A stretch of 64,000 nt of DNA from Thozetella sp. PMI_491 (taxonomy: Eukaryota; Ascomycota; Sordariomycetes; Chaetosphaeriales; Chaetosphaeriaceae). Position 1 is the stretch's first letter, and the number at the start of each line of letters is the position of its first letter. Under the pieces are notes generated by a model. That model was not told where the DNA came from, did no database searches, and saw only the letters and a list, made by a program, of their open reading frames with translations. The DNA is taken from assembly GCA_021432635.1 (NCBI GenBank), contig MU270049.1, positions 188,347 to 252,346 of the forward strand, given 5' to 3'. The position numbers and the translations under genes are program-made. Below, piece after piece: positions 49,945-61,178 of the stretch.

Positions 49945-52900
49945 ATGGATGGCATGGAAGAGTACGGCGGCGAGTTCATTTTCGACTCGGAGGAAAACAC
50001 GCCCAGCCCGCTCCCCCTCCTCCCTGAATACGACGATAACGCCGGGGATGCGCTGAAGGCACTCGACACGGCGGCCGCGGGACAAGATAGAGGCTACCTG
50101 TCGCCCTCGCTCACCTTCGCAACCCCCGCCGTTGAGGCGAGTCCTCAGTCAGCGAACGGCTCCCATGACTCGCTATCCGACTCGTCCTCGTCCAAGAGAA
50201 CCCAGAGCACGGCTTCCACGAAGACGACATTCACGGGCGGCGATATCATGATGAGCGACGGCCCGGAGTCCAAGGAGGGCTGGCAGTTCTCCGACTTCAT
50301 ACACGGCGACGACGAAACCACACAAGATGCGGCCTTTCAATTGGCAGACCATGCGTTTGGGGACGACAGCGCAAATTTGGGCTCGCTAGGCGTCAACGCC
50401 TTCACGCCCGTCCACTCCACAATCGACACCAAGTCGGGATTCACAAGTGCCACCAGCAGCCCGAGCCCGTTCGCCATGACCGCAGATGCCTTGTCGCCGC
50501 CGGTATCGAACGGGCAGGTGCCCAGGGCACGCAAGCAGTCCCCGGCGGCGGCGAGGGCAGCTCGTGGCCACACGAAAGGGAACTCGGTAGGTTTTTTTTT
50601 GGTTTTTGGGTTTTTGGCTTTCCATACTGTGATGGACAGTTTTGTCTTGTCCGTTGCCTTTCAGACACCGACACGTGCTAATTTATCCTAGCAATTCTCG
50701 CTGGACCAGGCTATGGGCGGTTTGAACACCAACGGATCGCGTGAGGTATCGCCTTTCTCGAACATGGCTACGAGCCATACCTCGTCGCCCGCTGCCTTTC
50801 GGGCGTCGCCATCGCCGTCGGCGACTTTCAACTTCGGCCTCTCGGGCGGGCTGTCCAACCTGATGCCCGGGCTTGACGGCTCTGACGGAGCAGGTCAGTG
50901 GCAGAATTCCTTTGCTCTCAGTCCGACCTCGCTCCAGCAGACCGGTATGGCACCGGCATTCCAAATGCCTGCATCAATGCAGCCGGCACCCGGCCCTTTC
51001 GGCTATCAAATCCCCACACACATCCCCTACATGGGACCGGGAGCACAGAGATATAGCTTGACTGTCCATCCAACCCCTCCGAAATCCCGAGTCGAGACGC
51101 AGATCCCTATCAAGCTATCGCTGTCACCCCTGCCGCCGGGGATCAAGCGCCTGCATCTCCCAACTTACACAATCAGCAAGCCCAAGCTGCTCGTGAAGCC
51201 AACCCCGGAGCCGTCACCGGACATGCTTGAGCTGCACACAGTGCTCGTCTGCACCAGCGCGATGCAAAAGCCTGAGCTCAAGGAGAAGGCGTTGCAGAGG
51301 GCACTAGCAAGTGCCATGATTCCGAGGGGTGGCAAGGACCCCAAGAAGGACCCTGACAAGGAGGAAGACAAGCCCATCGACGGGGGTGAAGTGCACATCT
51401 GCAACGGCTGTGTGCTCCGGGAGCGGAAGCGCGCGGCTAGAAAGAAGGTTAAGAAGCCCGAGGACGAGAAGCTCTGGCAAGAAGACGAGGTACGGAGGGT
51501 CATCGTCTTCAACACCAACGAGGTGAAGGAGTGGCAGCAACCCAGCTCGCCAGATCAGCCGATGGGCCCCTTCCAAGTGGACGCACCCATGAGGATTGCC
51601 TGCTATTGCCGACATCACAACGAGAAGTCAGGTTTCCAGGTGATCTTCACCATCACCGACTACCATGGGAATCTGATCGCTCAGTGTCTGTCGCCGTCCA
51701 TCATGATTACCGACGACCACAAGACGCACACCTTCCCCCAGGTCCAAGGGGGTCCTACTACTAGCGCGGACACGCCCGTCGTGCCGCCAGCACAGGTCCC
51801 CTCAGGTCCCCTCTCCACCGGGCAGCAGCCTCAAGACTTGAGCGCCCTCGGCTCCCCCGAGCAGCAGTTCCACCTCTCGCCCTCGAGCACGGATCTACCG
51901 GGAGGAAAGCGGACTTCGGTCGCCTTCGCTCCCGGGGTTATCTCGCCTTCCCCTTCGCAGCCTACCTCAGCGGTCCAGACCCCAAAGAACTTGTCTCGGC
52001 CAGCATCTCCGACAGGCCATCATGGCCCTATGAATAAAAAGAGGAAAGCGAGCGGGGGCCCAGCCAAGGTCCCTAGCACGTTGACGATGACTCGACTGGA
52101 TACCTCGAATATACCCGCATCCCAAGGCGCAACCAACCAGGCCGCAACTGGCACAAGTTCTGCGAGCCCATCCCCGTTCTCCCCGGCTCTGACGAGCTTC
52201 CCTGGCCAGCAGGAGCCACCCCTGTTCGCTGCTAATCCCCACGCCCCCGCAACCGCTGTTCAGCCCTTTGTCGGTGGGCCTACTACGCCGGGCAACGAAC
52301 AGCCGGCACTATTTCCGAGTGCAAACAGGTCGACCAGCATAGACCATCTAGCTATGACACAAATGTACTCGGCGCCGGCCTCCACCCAGCCAAGCCGACC
52401 TACGAGTCCCGCTGGAATGAGGAGCAACCCGGCTGTGAATGGGCTGCCGCAGCAGAGCAGCTTTGCGCATGCTCAGGCACTTTCGGCTAGCCTCTCGCCC
52501 TACAACATTCCGGCTCGTCCGCCTTCGGTCATTCACAAGATTGTGCCTGCCGAAGGCCCCAAGAGTGGCGGTGTGGAGGTGACCATCCTTGGTGGAGGCT
52601 TCTTCCAGGGCCTGGAGGTTATGTTTGGGTCCAACAAAGCAACGACCACGACGTATTGGGGGGAGAGCTCGCTGGTGTGCCTACTACCTCCGTCGGCCGT
52701 CTCAGGGCTCGTGCCAGTGACGCTAATGTCCAAACAACAACCATCTTTGTCGCCGCAGCAGTATCACAAGCAGCCGATGTTCCGGTATATCGACGACGAC
52801 GAGCAACAGATCTTGCGTACCGCGCTGTCTATTATGGGACACAAGATGACGGGAACCTTCCAGGATGCGGCCGAGATCGCTCGCAAGATAATCGGCGATA

Positions 52901-54487
52901 CGGGCAGCGGGAACTGGCGCTCCTCGTCCTCGGGCAGTCAAGCACCCTTGAATGTCTTGGCGCTCAACAGTGGCGACTTCGAGACACAGCTGCTCAAGAT
53001 TCTCGAGCTCATCGACTTAGATGATAGCCCCCACAAGGCCCGCTACAACTTGCGGAGGTCGACTGGGCAGACCATGCTTCACCTCGCCTGCGCAATGGGC
53101 CTGAACCGCTTCGTCGCCGGCCTCCTGGCACGCGGGGCAAATCCCGATATTAGGGACAAGGGTGGCTACACGCCTCTGCACATGGCAGCGCTAAACGACC
53201 ATGTTGAGATCGTCCGGCGGCTGATTTTGAACGGGGCAGACCCTACCATTCGAACCCTGTCGGGGCTGGCGGCGTCCGATGTCTCGCAGTCCCGCGAGGT
53301 CCTCAAGGCCGTGAAGCGTGTGGAGCGACACGTACGGTCACGAAGCGGTGGTTCTCTGGAGCACAGCCGGGCCAACAGCGCCAGCAGCCTCAAGTCCTTG
53401 TGGGGCTTGTCGCAGCCTGCGAACGACGGCCCGGACTCCGCCGAGGAAAGCCTCGAATATACGTCCGAGGACATGGTGTCCGAGGAGGACGACCCCGACG
53501 CGGACGAGGGCGTATGGATGGGCCGGAGACGGAGCAGCGTGCACGACATCAGTACCCAAGAGGTCGTCCCAGATGCGCACCCGCCGCTCCACTCCCCTTC
53601 GGCAGCTGTCGCAGCCATGAAGGAGCAGTTCGCAGCCCATCTCCAGCTGCTCCAGGAGAACTTTTCGATGCGCCTCCAGAACTTGCCGCAGTTCCCCTAC
53701 TTACCGCAGATGCCCATGATGCCCCCCATACCGGACTACCAGGCCGCCGTGATGCAGCGTCTCACTGCCATGATGCCTAACATTAACATCACACGCCCCG
53801 GCTCTGGCGATCAGCCACCTTCGGCTAAGGAAATCGACGGCAGGTGGTGGGACCTATCGTCTCTCATGGCGTCAGCCAGCGCGGCGCCGCCCCCTGCTTA
53901 CAATGAGATCTTCCCACAGACTCAGCGCGATTTGGACACAAAACAAGCTTCCGCCGCCCGGGCTGCGGCTGATGCCGAAGCGGATCAGAAGTGTGCTATG
54001 ATGTATGACCGGCACTCGAGCATGGAGGTGACCTCATCGCCGTCTTGTGCTAGCACGGCCTCGTCCGCTTCGTCGGCCGCTGCCGCTGAAGAGAGCAGTG
54101 CGACAACCCCCAAGCTGCCCGCGTTGCTGCAGATTGGGCGAAAGAATGCTGTGACGAAGGAGCAGCAGGACAACCTGCGGCGGGTACATGCCGAGAAGCT
54201 CAAGCGGCTGAGGGCCGATAGGAATCTATTCTTCATATGGGTAAGTTACACCAAACTCCTACATATCAACCGCGCGCGCCTTCGCTAACGCAACCTTCCA
54301 GATTCCTCTGCTCGTCATTGTCCTCACCGCTATGCTCTACAACAGGTTTCCCAGTCTGTTCTCCGCTGTCGGCGGGTTCATCGCGCTGGTGTTTTCTTAC
54401 CTCGGCCGCATCACGTCCTCATCCAAGGTCACCACTGCCTCGGCTGAACCTCTTGCCACTGCAGCGGCGAGGGTTGTCGAGGTGTAG
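49945..54487 (+). CDS. Membrane-tethered transcription factor, Mga2/Spt23 type (IPT + ankyrin + TM)
   Basis: Three exons, join(49945..50586,50692..54240,54302..54487), 1458 aa. Yeast Mga2 and Spt23 are made as ER-membrane precursors; when lipids become too saturated they are cut by the ubiquitin-proteasome system and the released part activates the fatty-acid desaturase gene OLE1. The layout matches: acidic N-terminus; a conserved block at about 337-420 with IPIKLSLSPLPPGIKRLHLP; a Cys/basic block near 450 (CNGCVLRERKRAARKK); an IPT/TIG domain at about 823-900 (IVPAEGPKSGGVEVTILGGG); ankyrin repeats at about 1000-1080 (GQTMLHLACAMG, GGYTPLHMAALNDHVEIV); and a C-terminal hydrophobic anchor (IPLLVIVLTAML..., from 1398). 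The anchor is encoded entirely by the last exon. The start is the first ATG after a long leader. Family assignment is strong; the OLE1 target is inferred from yeast. Confidence 0.93.
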
Positions 54488-55627
54488 AATTAGTTGCAAA
54501 GCGCTTCAAGAACGAGTGCTTCTCATGCCCGAGCAGGCGTGACTTTTTTTTTGGGTTCAACTACTCGGAGGAATTAAGGCACGGATTCAAGGTCCGTAGA
54601 ACCGGAAGACACTTCCGTCCTCACTTGGGTCTCAGGTCTACGCCATGTTTGATAGCAAGGGATGGATTTGGCAGACTACCCTGCACTTAATTTGGGAGAA
54701 CCACGAAGGAACAAAACAAATGGGAGGTGGGATGGGGAACTCGGCAGGGAACAGGGAAGGAAAATCGACGCCCTGTGCTGGTCTTGGGCCGCGCGGGTGA
54801 GTTAGATAGCACTTGACCAAGCGCTCTTTTCTTCTTGTACTGTATATACAAGCGCCCAGATTTTTAATCCAAGAACTGGCGCTAAAGCAGGTCGATGTTC
54901 TTGAGGACCTGACGTGAGCTCTCTTGCATGCCACGCCAGGCCGGACTCCAACCATTGAGAGGCGGTGGCCCAGGTCAGAAGAGAAGTCTCGGTATGCTGC
55001 TTTACTAGCTTAAGCACGCAAATACGGAGGCTGCTCAGAGTTTGCAAGCCCAGGCAGGCAAGGGAGCACGATTTTCAGTCAACCTTCATTCAGTAGCGGA
55101 ACGTCTTCAAGAAACTTGAAATCTCAGATCAGATACGTAAAAAGCAGGCCCAAAAGTCCAATACCAGCAAGACATACAGCAACAATGGTATATGAATACA
55201 AAGGTTCAAAGGTTCAAGTTCAAGACAACTCCCAGAGGTGCAGCTAGTGCCTCCATCAAAATCAAATACCCCCCCCCCCCCCCCCCCGTCGCCTCGAAAC
55301 CGTTGCCGGACCATCCGTCAAGTTCCCATTCCCTTGTTGGTCCCAGTCTTCGAAGGAGAGATGACCAAGGGCCCCCAGGATCCCAAAAAAAAGCGCAAGA
55401 TTTTGGTACAGCCTCTCATCCATGAGTCATCAGTCATGTCGTGTTGACTTCGTGAAGTCGTCAGGTCGTGTGGTTAAGACATTATTGATCGCCGGAGTGC
55501 GTGGCTGGCAGGCAGCCAGCTTGCATCTCGCCACCATCAACGACGCCAGGAGGACGACTGCTTTGTCCTCTCTCCTTGCGCCGCACACACTGCCGCAAGA
55601 CGCCGTCCAGGGCGCCCTCTGCCGGGA
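54488..55627. other. Intergenic region between convergent genes
   Basis: Two facing 3' UTRs. It contains a short hairpin (CGGAAG-ACA-CTTCCG, 54603-54617) and a 19-nt C run at 55269-55287. No gene recognised. Confidence 0.55.
55269..55287. repeat. Poly(C) homopolymer, 19 nt
   Basis: Nineteen C on the + strand in the intergenic space between convergent genes. Confidence 0.9.
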
Positions 55628-57493
55628 TCAATCTCGATACCACGACACCGCGTAGTTCTCATCGCCCATCATCGCTCCACCTTCCGCGCTCGCGATGCCT
55701 GAGTCTCTGTTCCCAGCCTCACTCAACTTCCCCGTGTAGTACACAGGGATCTTCGGCACCACCGGGATACCGCGGTTCGCGTCCGGGACCACTGACAGCG
55801 GCTCGTTCGGCGGATGCTGGTACGGACCAGCGGGGCGGACCGCGCGCAGCCGGTACGGGTAGTGGAAGCTAGGTGGCGCGAGCCCACCCTGCTTGTCGGG
55901 GCTCACCGAGCGCGACATGGACCGCGAGCAGCGCGGCGAGTCTAGGTCCATAACGTCGAGGTCCTCGTGGATGCGTGTGCGGGAGTCCTGCGAGACACGG
56001 CCGGTGCGTGAGTCTTGCGACGTGCGGCCGAGGGCGCCAGGTTGAAGGTTTGGAACTGGCCGGCCGCCGAGAGACGAGAGCGAGGTGCGACCAGAGGAAG
56101 GCTGGGACTGAGACTGCGACTGCGACTGCGCGGGTAACGCGGGCATCATAAGGTGCGGGAGGGAGAGCCCCTGGGGCTGGAGTCCAGGGGACCGAGCGGG
56201 GCTCCGTGGATGGTGGGTAGCCGAGTGATGCCGCCGGCCAGCGAACAGCCCGCGCTTCTTGAGCTTCGTCGGCGTGCGTTGACCAGGCACCGCATAGATC
56301 GGAGTCGGCTGCACGAGTCTGACGGTGGCCGATGAGTCCACCGCAGATGACTCGAATGCACCAGGGGGGAACGAGGCAGCCGTGGCGGAGCTGGGTGCGC
56401 TGACGGCCGGGCGAGGCTTTCCGCCGTCCTTGGCGGCGGACAGGGAGAGGTCGGCAGACAGGCGCGAGGCGCTCTTGCGAAGCTTCTTGACGAGCTTCCG
56501 GGCATGCGTCTCGGTGTCGAGCGGTGCGCCACGCTTGGTCCCCCGCGGTGCGTTCGACCCGTCTGCGGTGGACCCCGTAGACGTAGATGGGCGAGTGCCA
56601 GGTACGACTAGTCGCTCTTGCTCCCGAGGTGGAGGAGGGACGGAGCTGGGGAGCTCGGCTGCGGTCGGTGGCCGTGTGGAGGAGTAGGGGACGGATGAGA
56701 AAGAAAGAGCGGCAGATTTGGAGGAGACTGACGATGAGGGGCGCCGGGTTTGTTGTTGCTGCTGCCGCTGTTGGTGGCCGGCCATGTGCTGTGCAAAAGG
56801 CTTCGTCGGCGCATGCTGCGGTGGAGGCGGCGCGGCGCGGCTAGGGGGCGGTACAGTCTCCCCGTGGGAGGTCCCTGCGCGCGGGAGCGGATGTCTCGTG
56901 CCCTGGATGGCGTGGGAGTTGAAGAAGCCCGAGGCCACGAGGTTCTTGTAGCTCTCCATGACCTCCTCGCGAGAGGGGTAAAAGCCCGGGCCGGACGGCT
57001 GCGAGCTGGCCTCTCCCGGGGGAAGGGGCGGACCCGTGGATACCGGTGCCGAGAGGGTCGGACCCCTCTTCCTGTCTCTCTCATCCTCCTTCGGCATGGT
57101 ATCAGTGCCGATTTCGCTCGACGAGCGCGACCGGTACAGAGCCAGCTTCTCCTTGACACCGTCCCACAGCGGAGCGAAGAAGCCCGAGGTCGACGACTTC
57201 TTGCCGTGCGCGAGGGACGGGCCAGTCGCGCTGACAGGCCGGCGGAGCCCGGATCCAGCGGAGGAGCCATGATCCAGGCTGTGGTGGATAGGCGGCTGCA
57301 TATAGAACTGCCTCTCGTAGGCGGCCATCTGCTCCGGGCCGAGAAAGGACGGAGGCGGTGCTGCGGACACGCGGTCGTTCATGGAGCCCTCTAGAAAGCG
57401 GCTCTGGCTGGGTCCATTACGAGAGACCTGCGGCGAGAGTGGTGCGCCGCTCCCGCCGTCGCCGCCACCTCCCGAGCGGGTGGAGGACGGCAT
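55628..57493 (-). CDS. Long disordered protein of unknown function
   Basis: Single exon, 621 aa. I do not recognise a named family. Most of the chain is low complexity (Ser, Pro, Gly, Gln, Arg), so it is probably intrinsically disordered. Short islands look constrained: FFAPLWDGVKEKLALYRSRS (about 105-125), PSREEVMESYKNLVASGFFN (about 170-190), THARKLVKKLRKSASRLSAD (about 330-350), TPTKLKKRGLF (about 400-410), RIHEDLDVMDLDSPR (about 510), and the C-terminal 50 residues with IPVVPKIPVYYTG and ENYAVSWYRD. Gln and Ser-Gln repeats are present. The basic islands could be nuclear localisation or membrane-binding segments; that is speculation. An uninterrupted 621-codon frame with an ATG start, in a region where frames elsewhere are short, supports it as a real gene. 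It is convergent with the Mga2-like gene. Confidence 0.8.
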   Translation of the reverse strand: MPSSTRSGGGGDGGSGAPLSPQVSRNGPSQSRFLEGSMNDRVSAAPPPSFLGPEQMAAYERQFYMQPPIHHSLDHGSSAGSGLRRPVSATGPSLAHGKKSSTSGFFAPLWDGVKEKLALYRSRSSSEIGTDTMPKEDERDRKRGPTLSAPVSTGPPLPPGEASSQPSGPGFYPSREEVMESYKNLVASGFFNSHAIQGTRHPLPRAGTSHGETVPPPSRAAPPPPQHAPTKPFAQHMAGHQQRQQQQQTRRPSSSVSSKSAALSFSSVPYSSTRPPTAAELPSSVPPPPREQERLVVPGTRPSTSTGSTADGSNAPRGTKRGAPLDTETHARKLVKKLRKSASRLSADLSLSAAKDGGKPRPAVSAPSSATAASFPPGAFESSAVDSSATVRLVQPTPIYAVPGQRTPTKLKKRGLFAGRRHHSATHHPRSPARSPGLQPQGLSLPHLMMPALPAQSQSQSQSQPSSGRTSLSSLGGRPVPNLQPGALGRTSQDSRTGRVSQDSRTRIHEDLDVMDLDSPRCSRSMSRSVSPDKQGGLAPPSFHYPYRLRAVRPAGPYQHPPNEPLSVVPDANRGIPVVPKIPVYYTGKLSEAGNRDSGIASAEGGAMMGDENYAVSWYRD

Positions 57494-59513
57494 GTTGATC
57501 GTGTTATCCGGCGGCGGGGTGGCCGCTTGGTTGGGTGGACTTAACGGTGAGGCGGCCTTGGCTATCGTGTGGGTTTGGTTTTCCGATGGCAGTAATGCCG
57601 ATACGGCAAGGGAGAGTTGAGACTATCCGTGGTGTGCGAAGGGGTATAAAGCCCTTGAGGGGGCTTTTGTTATTGTCGGCTGGAATGCGGGATGTTGATA
57701 TTCGCTGAAGCCTTTGGCGGGGTGGTTTGTTTACCCGAGGAATCCGCTACCAAATAACAACTGAGACTTCCCATTCGATTCGACACCACTGGTCGGCGAC
57801 GGCTCAAACAGCAACCTTTGGCGAGGAGTTGCTTGCATTCCAATTTCAGTTTCTCAATTGTGCATCTACCAGTGTAGACGAGAAGATCGGGGTTTTTTTT
57901 CGAGTCGGCAGGAGGGGGGGGGACGCCGGCTCAAGCTTGCGCAAAGCGCTCAGAGGGTTTTTGTTGGTTGAAGGCAAGACACGGACGCTCTCTCAATCGA
58001 GGCAGCGGAGCCTTGTGGTCGGACCCCAAAAAAAACCTACAGTGGCTCGACCGCGTTGACGTGCCAGCGAAAGAGACGCGTCCAATCGAAGACACGCGCC
58101 CCCGCCCCAATCCCTCCAATCTCCAGTGCTCCACTGGCCGGCGCGCGCCCNNNNNNNNNNNNNNNNNNNNNNNNNNNNNNNNNNNNNNNNNNNNNNNNNN
58201 NNNNNNNNNNNNNNNNNNNNNNNNNNNNNNNNNNNNNNNNNNNNNNCCCCCCCCCCCCCCCGCTACAATACCGCATATCCTCAAGCCAGCAGACAAAGGA
58301 GAGGGTACCATAGGCAGTGACATAGTTCTCCTATCCAAGTAGACCGAGATCGGTGTGGCAGCCATCTTCTAGTAGTAATAGCTCTGGACGCGCCGCGCGT
58401 GCCGTCCTTCTCGCATGCACCTCCCTCTTCCCGACAGTCCACCTTACCTACGTCTTACGAGAGCGAGAAAAAGAGAAAGGAAGAGGGAGGGAGAGAACCA
58501 CCATCAGGTATCCATCACTAGTTGATGTTCCCAATATGGGGTGCGTACTTCTGGAGTACATACTCCGTAGTACCTATGTCACAGCTTGCAGAGCGCAAGG
58601 AGGACAGACTGGACTTTCCATAGGCCAAGAAGCAGGGTAAGAAGCAGCCCATAGAGCTCGACTGGTCCTGACAGACTTTGTCACCTACCTAAGCAACCGT
58701 CTGCAAGTACCACCTGACCCTCACGACTCACACCGGCCCAATTTCCTGCCAAAGACATGCACGCACACAAACACACCTAGGACATAGCATGAAAACACCG
58801 GCGCAGAGTTGGTTCAGAATGTTTAGATAATACGAATCCCTCGGTCACTATATCGCAAAGCACGCCCTGACCGATACGGCCCCGTATCGTCGTCCATCGT
58901 CCAGTTCAGTTAGTTCACCAGAAACCCTGGCCCCGCCCAGTCCCCTTATGGTTTCTTGACACTATTACACGAATAGAACCCTCCCTCGCTCCCTATTGTC
59001 AACAAAAGACATTGGCTTCGTCTCAGCCCGCCTCGGTTCTCCGTCAAGCACGTTCTTCCCTTTTGCTCCTTGGTATGTTGGTAAAACGAACAAAGATCAA
59101 GGCTCTGCTCTCCCAGAGCTGCGGCCGCCCCCCGTAGAGAAGACAGTTGAGCGCAAAGGAAAATAATCAGAAAGACTGTGCGGTCCGTCGGCTGCATGCC
59201 GTCTGGCGTATCTCAGGTCAAGACATGAAACAAATAGAAGAAAAAGAGAGAAAAGAGGAAGGCGTAGATGCTCTTGGCAGAGAGTGACTGCGGTATACAT
59301 GGGCTTCGTCCCAGATGAACCACGCTCAAAACAGAAAAGAAAAAAAAATTTGGTGCCCTGTCCGTGTAGAGTGGGACGCCTGGTAGCATCCCATGATGCC
59401 AGGCGCTATATACAAGTCGACGCGCCGAATGCCTGGCACAAATTGCCAGTCCCAAAGAACCCAACTTCAAGCATGCCCCAACGCCGGCGCCAGTCCCCGT
59501 CAGTTATTCTCCC
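57494..59513. other. Intergenic region with an assembly gap
   Basis: Promoter of the disordered-protein gene at the left and 3' UTR of veA at the right. In between is a 96-nt N gap (58151-58246) flanked by C runs. No gene recognised. Confidence 0.55.
58151..58246. other. Assembly gap (96 N)
   Basis: Unknown bases, preceded by CCC and followed by 15 C (58247-58261). The flanks suggest the missing sequence is itself a poly(C) tract. Confidence 0.95.
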
Positions 59514-61178
59514 TCATGCATAAGCCTGGGAAACTGCGTGGTCGCCGCCTGCACGAGCATACACCATAACCGCGATGTTATCAGGATCCTCAGTCTCGCC
59601 GCTCTCGCGAGTGCCGTTTCGGCGAGGTGCCAAATCGTAGTCGGTGGCTCCAAACACGTCTCCGTGGGCCCGCTTCTGACCCGCGCGAATCGAGGCATCG
59701 CTACGAGAGAACATGCCAGGAGGAGGAGGGAGTACACCGTTGGTGCCAACGCCAGCATACGAATGCGAACGAGAAGGTCCGGAGCTAGTTGGGCTGTAGG
59801 CAGGCTGGGAATACTGCGACGTCGAGGCAATCGACGCACGAGGGAAGTCATCCGACAGCCGCGACTTGAGGTCGCTGAAGGATGGAAGCTTGATCGGCTC
59901 CGGCCGCCCGTTCTCCGCCTCGATCTTGGTGGGAAGCGACGGGGGAGGAGGGGGAGGGGCGTACGACTGGGAGAGGCGACGCTCTGGATAGTAGGGCGCC
60001 GGCGCCGGCGGCTGCGGCTGGTGGGAGGCATGCTGGTAGCCATACGAGCCGCCATGACCCGGAGGAGGGAAGGCTGGAGACGTGGGTACTGACGATGCAG
60101 GGCCAGATGGAGGGGGGGCAAAGCTCTGCGAAGAGTTACCACCGAGGAAGTTCAGGTGGCCAGACACGGCCGAGGTGGGCGTCTGGGGATGGTGGTAGTG
60201 CGAGGGCGGCGGTGGTGGGTACTCGACACCCGATCCCCGGCGCTGAGAGTCGGTCGAGTAGGGCGTGCGCTCGACGCTGCCGCTCATGGAGCGGGCGCGG
60301 TAGGCCTCCCGCTGGGCCTCTGGGGTCTCGGTCCTCCTCCTCCGGTTGTACTCTTCCTCCGCATTGTCGTAGTTATCGTTGCCATCCTTTCCAGGGCGTC
60401 TCCTCATGCGGACGTCACGGCGGATGCGGACGCGGCAGCCCTGTTCAGCAACGACCCTGCTGAGGGCAGTGCTCTCTGTCAGGCCGGGGAACTTCTTGGC
60501 GCTGTACACGAGGAAGTCCTGGGTCTTGACCTCCATGATCCAGTCGAAAGAGCCTCCGATAGCTGGGTTGGCTGCCTCGGCGGAGTTGCCATTGTCGGAC
60601 CTGTCCTTCTCTTCCTTCGTCTCCTCGTACAAATTGAAGTTGAAGCGGTAGCGTCCCTCGTGGCGGACTGAGAGGTCAGGGAACAGGAAATATCCAGCCT
60701 CCTTGGGGCGGTCCAGGTAGGCCATGCCCGAAACGGGCACGCCGGTCAGGACGGGAGGGGTGTTGACCGCGGGCGACTGGACGCGCCCGTGGGCCATGAC
60801 CCGCGCATGCTCAAGTGTGGCGTAGAGGAAGAAGTTGGCGTTGTACAAGAAGGTGATATCCTTGTTCTGTGCCTGCTCGAAGGTTGGACCTTCGTAGATG
60901 CGAAGCTCGACGACCGGCGGAGGGTTAACCGGACGGCGATCGGCGGAGGCTAGATTGGCAGCAATCAGCATCGATGAACCTTCCTTCGCTGTGGCCTCGA
61001 AATTTCACTTACACTTCGGACCGGAGCCACAAGCGCGCGCGCGCTCGGGCTGCTGGATGACCTTCAGGACATACCAGAGGTGACGGCCAGTCTTGGTAAC
61101 GCGATCGAAACAAACTCCCTTGTCTTCGTGGTCGTGACCGGGTCCATGAGAGGACGCGGCGACGATGGGGCCGGCCAT
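59514..61178 (-). CDS. veA: Velvet developmental regulator VeA
   Basis: Two exons on the minus strand: join(61178..61013,60949..59514), 533 aa. VeA is the bridge of the velvet complex: it binds VelB and LaeA and moves between cytoplasm and nucleus in response to light to coordinate sexual development and secondary metabolism. The velvet domain spans about residues 22-238. It starts with TRHLWYVLKVIQQPERARAC-like sequence in exon 1 (actual reading TKTGRHLWYVLKVIQQPERA), runs through PPPVVELRIYEG and FPDLSVRHEGRYRF, and ends with AKKFPGLTESTALSRVVAEQ and the basic RIRRDVRMRRR. The rest is Pro/Ser/Tyr-rich and disordered and keeps the VeA-specific KRAHGDVFG motif near the C-terminus, which separates it from VelB, VelC and VosA. 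The first exon is only 56 codons and was found by matching the expected N-terminus; the 63-nt intron joins K-S-S-ADRRPV. Confidence 0.95.
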
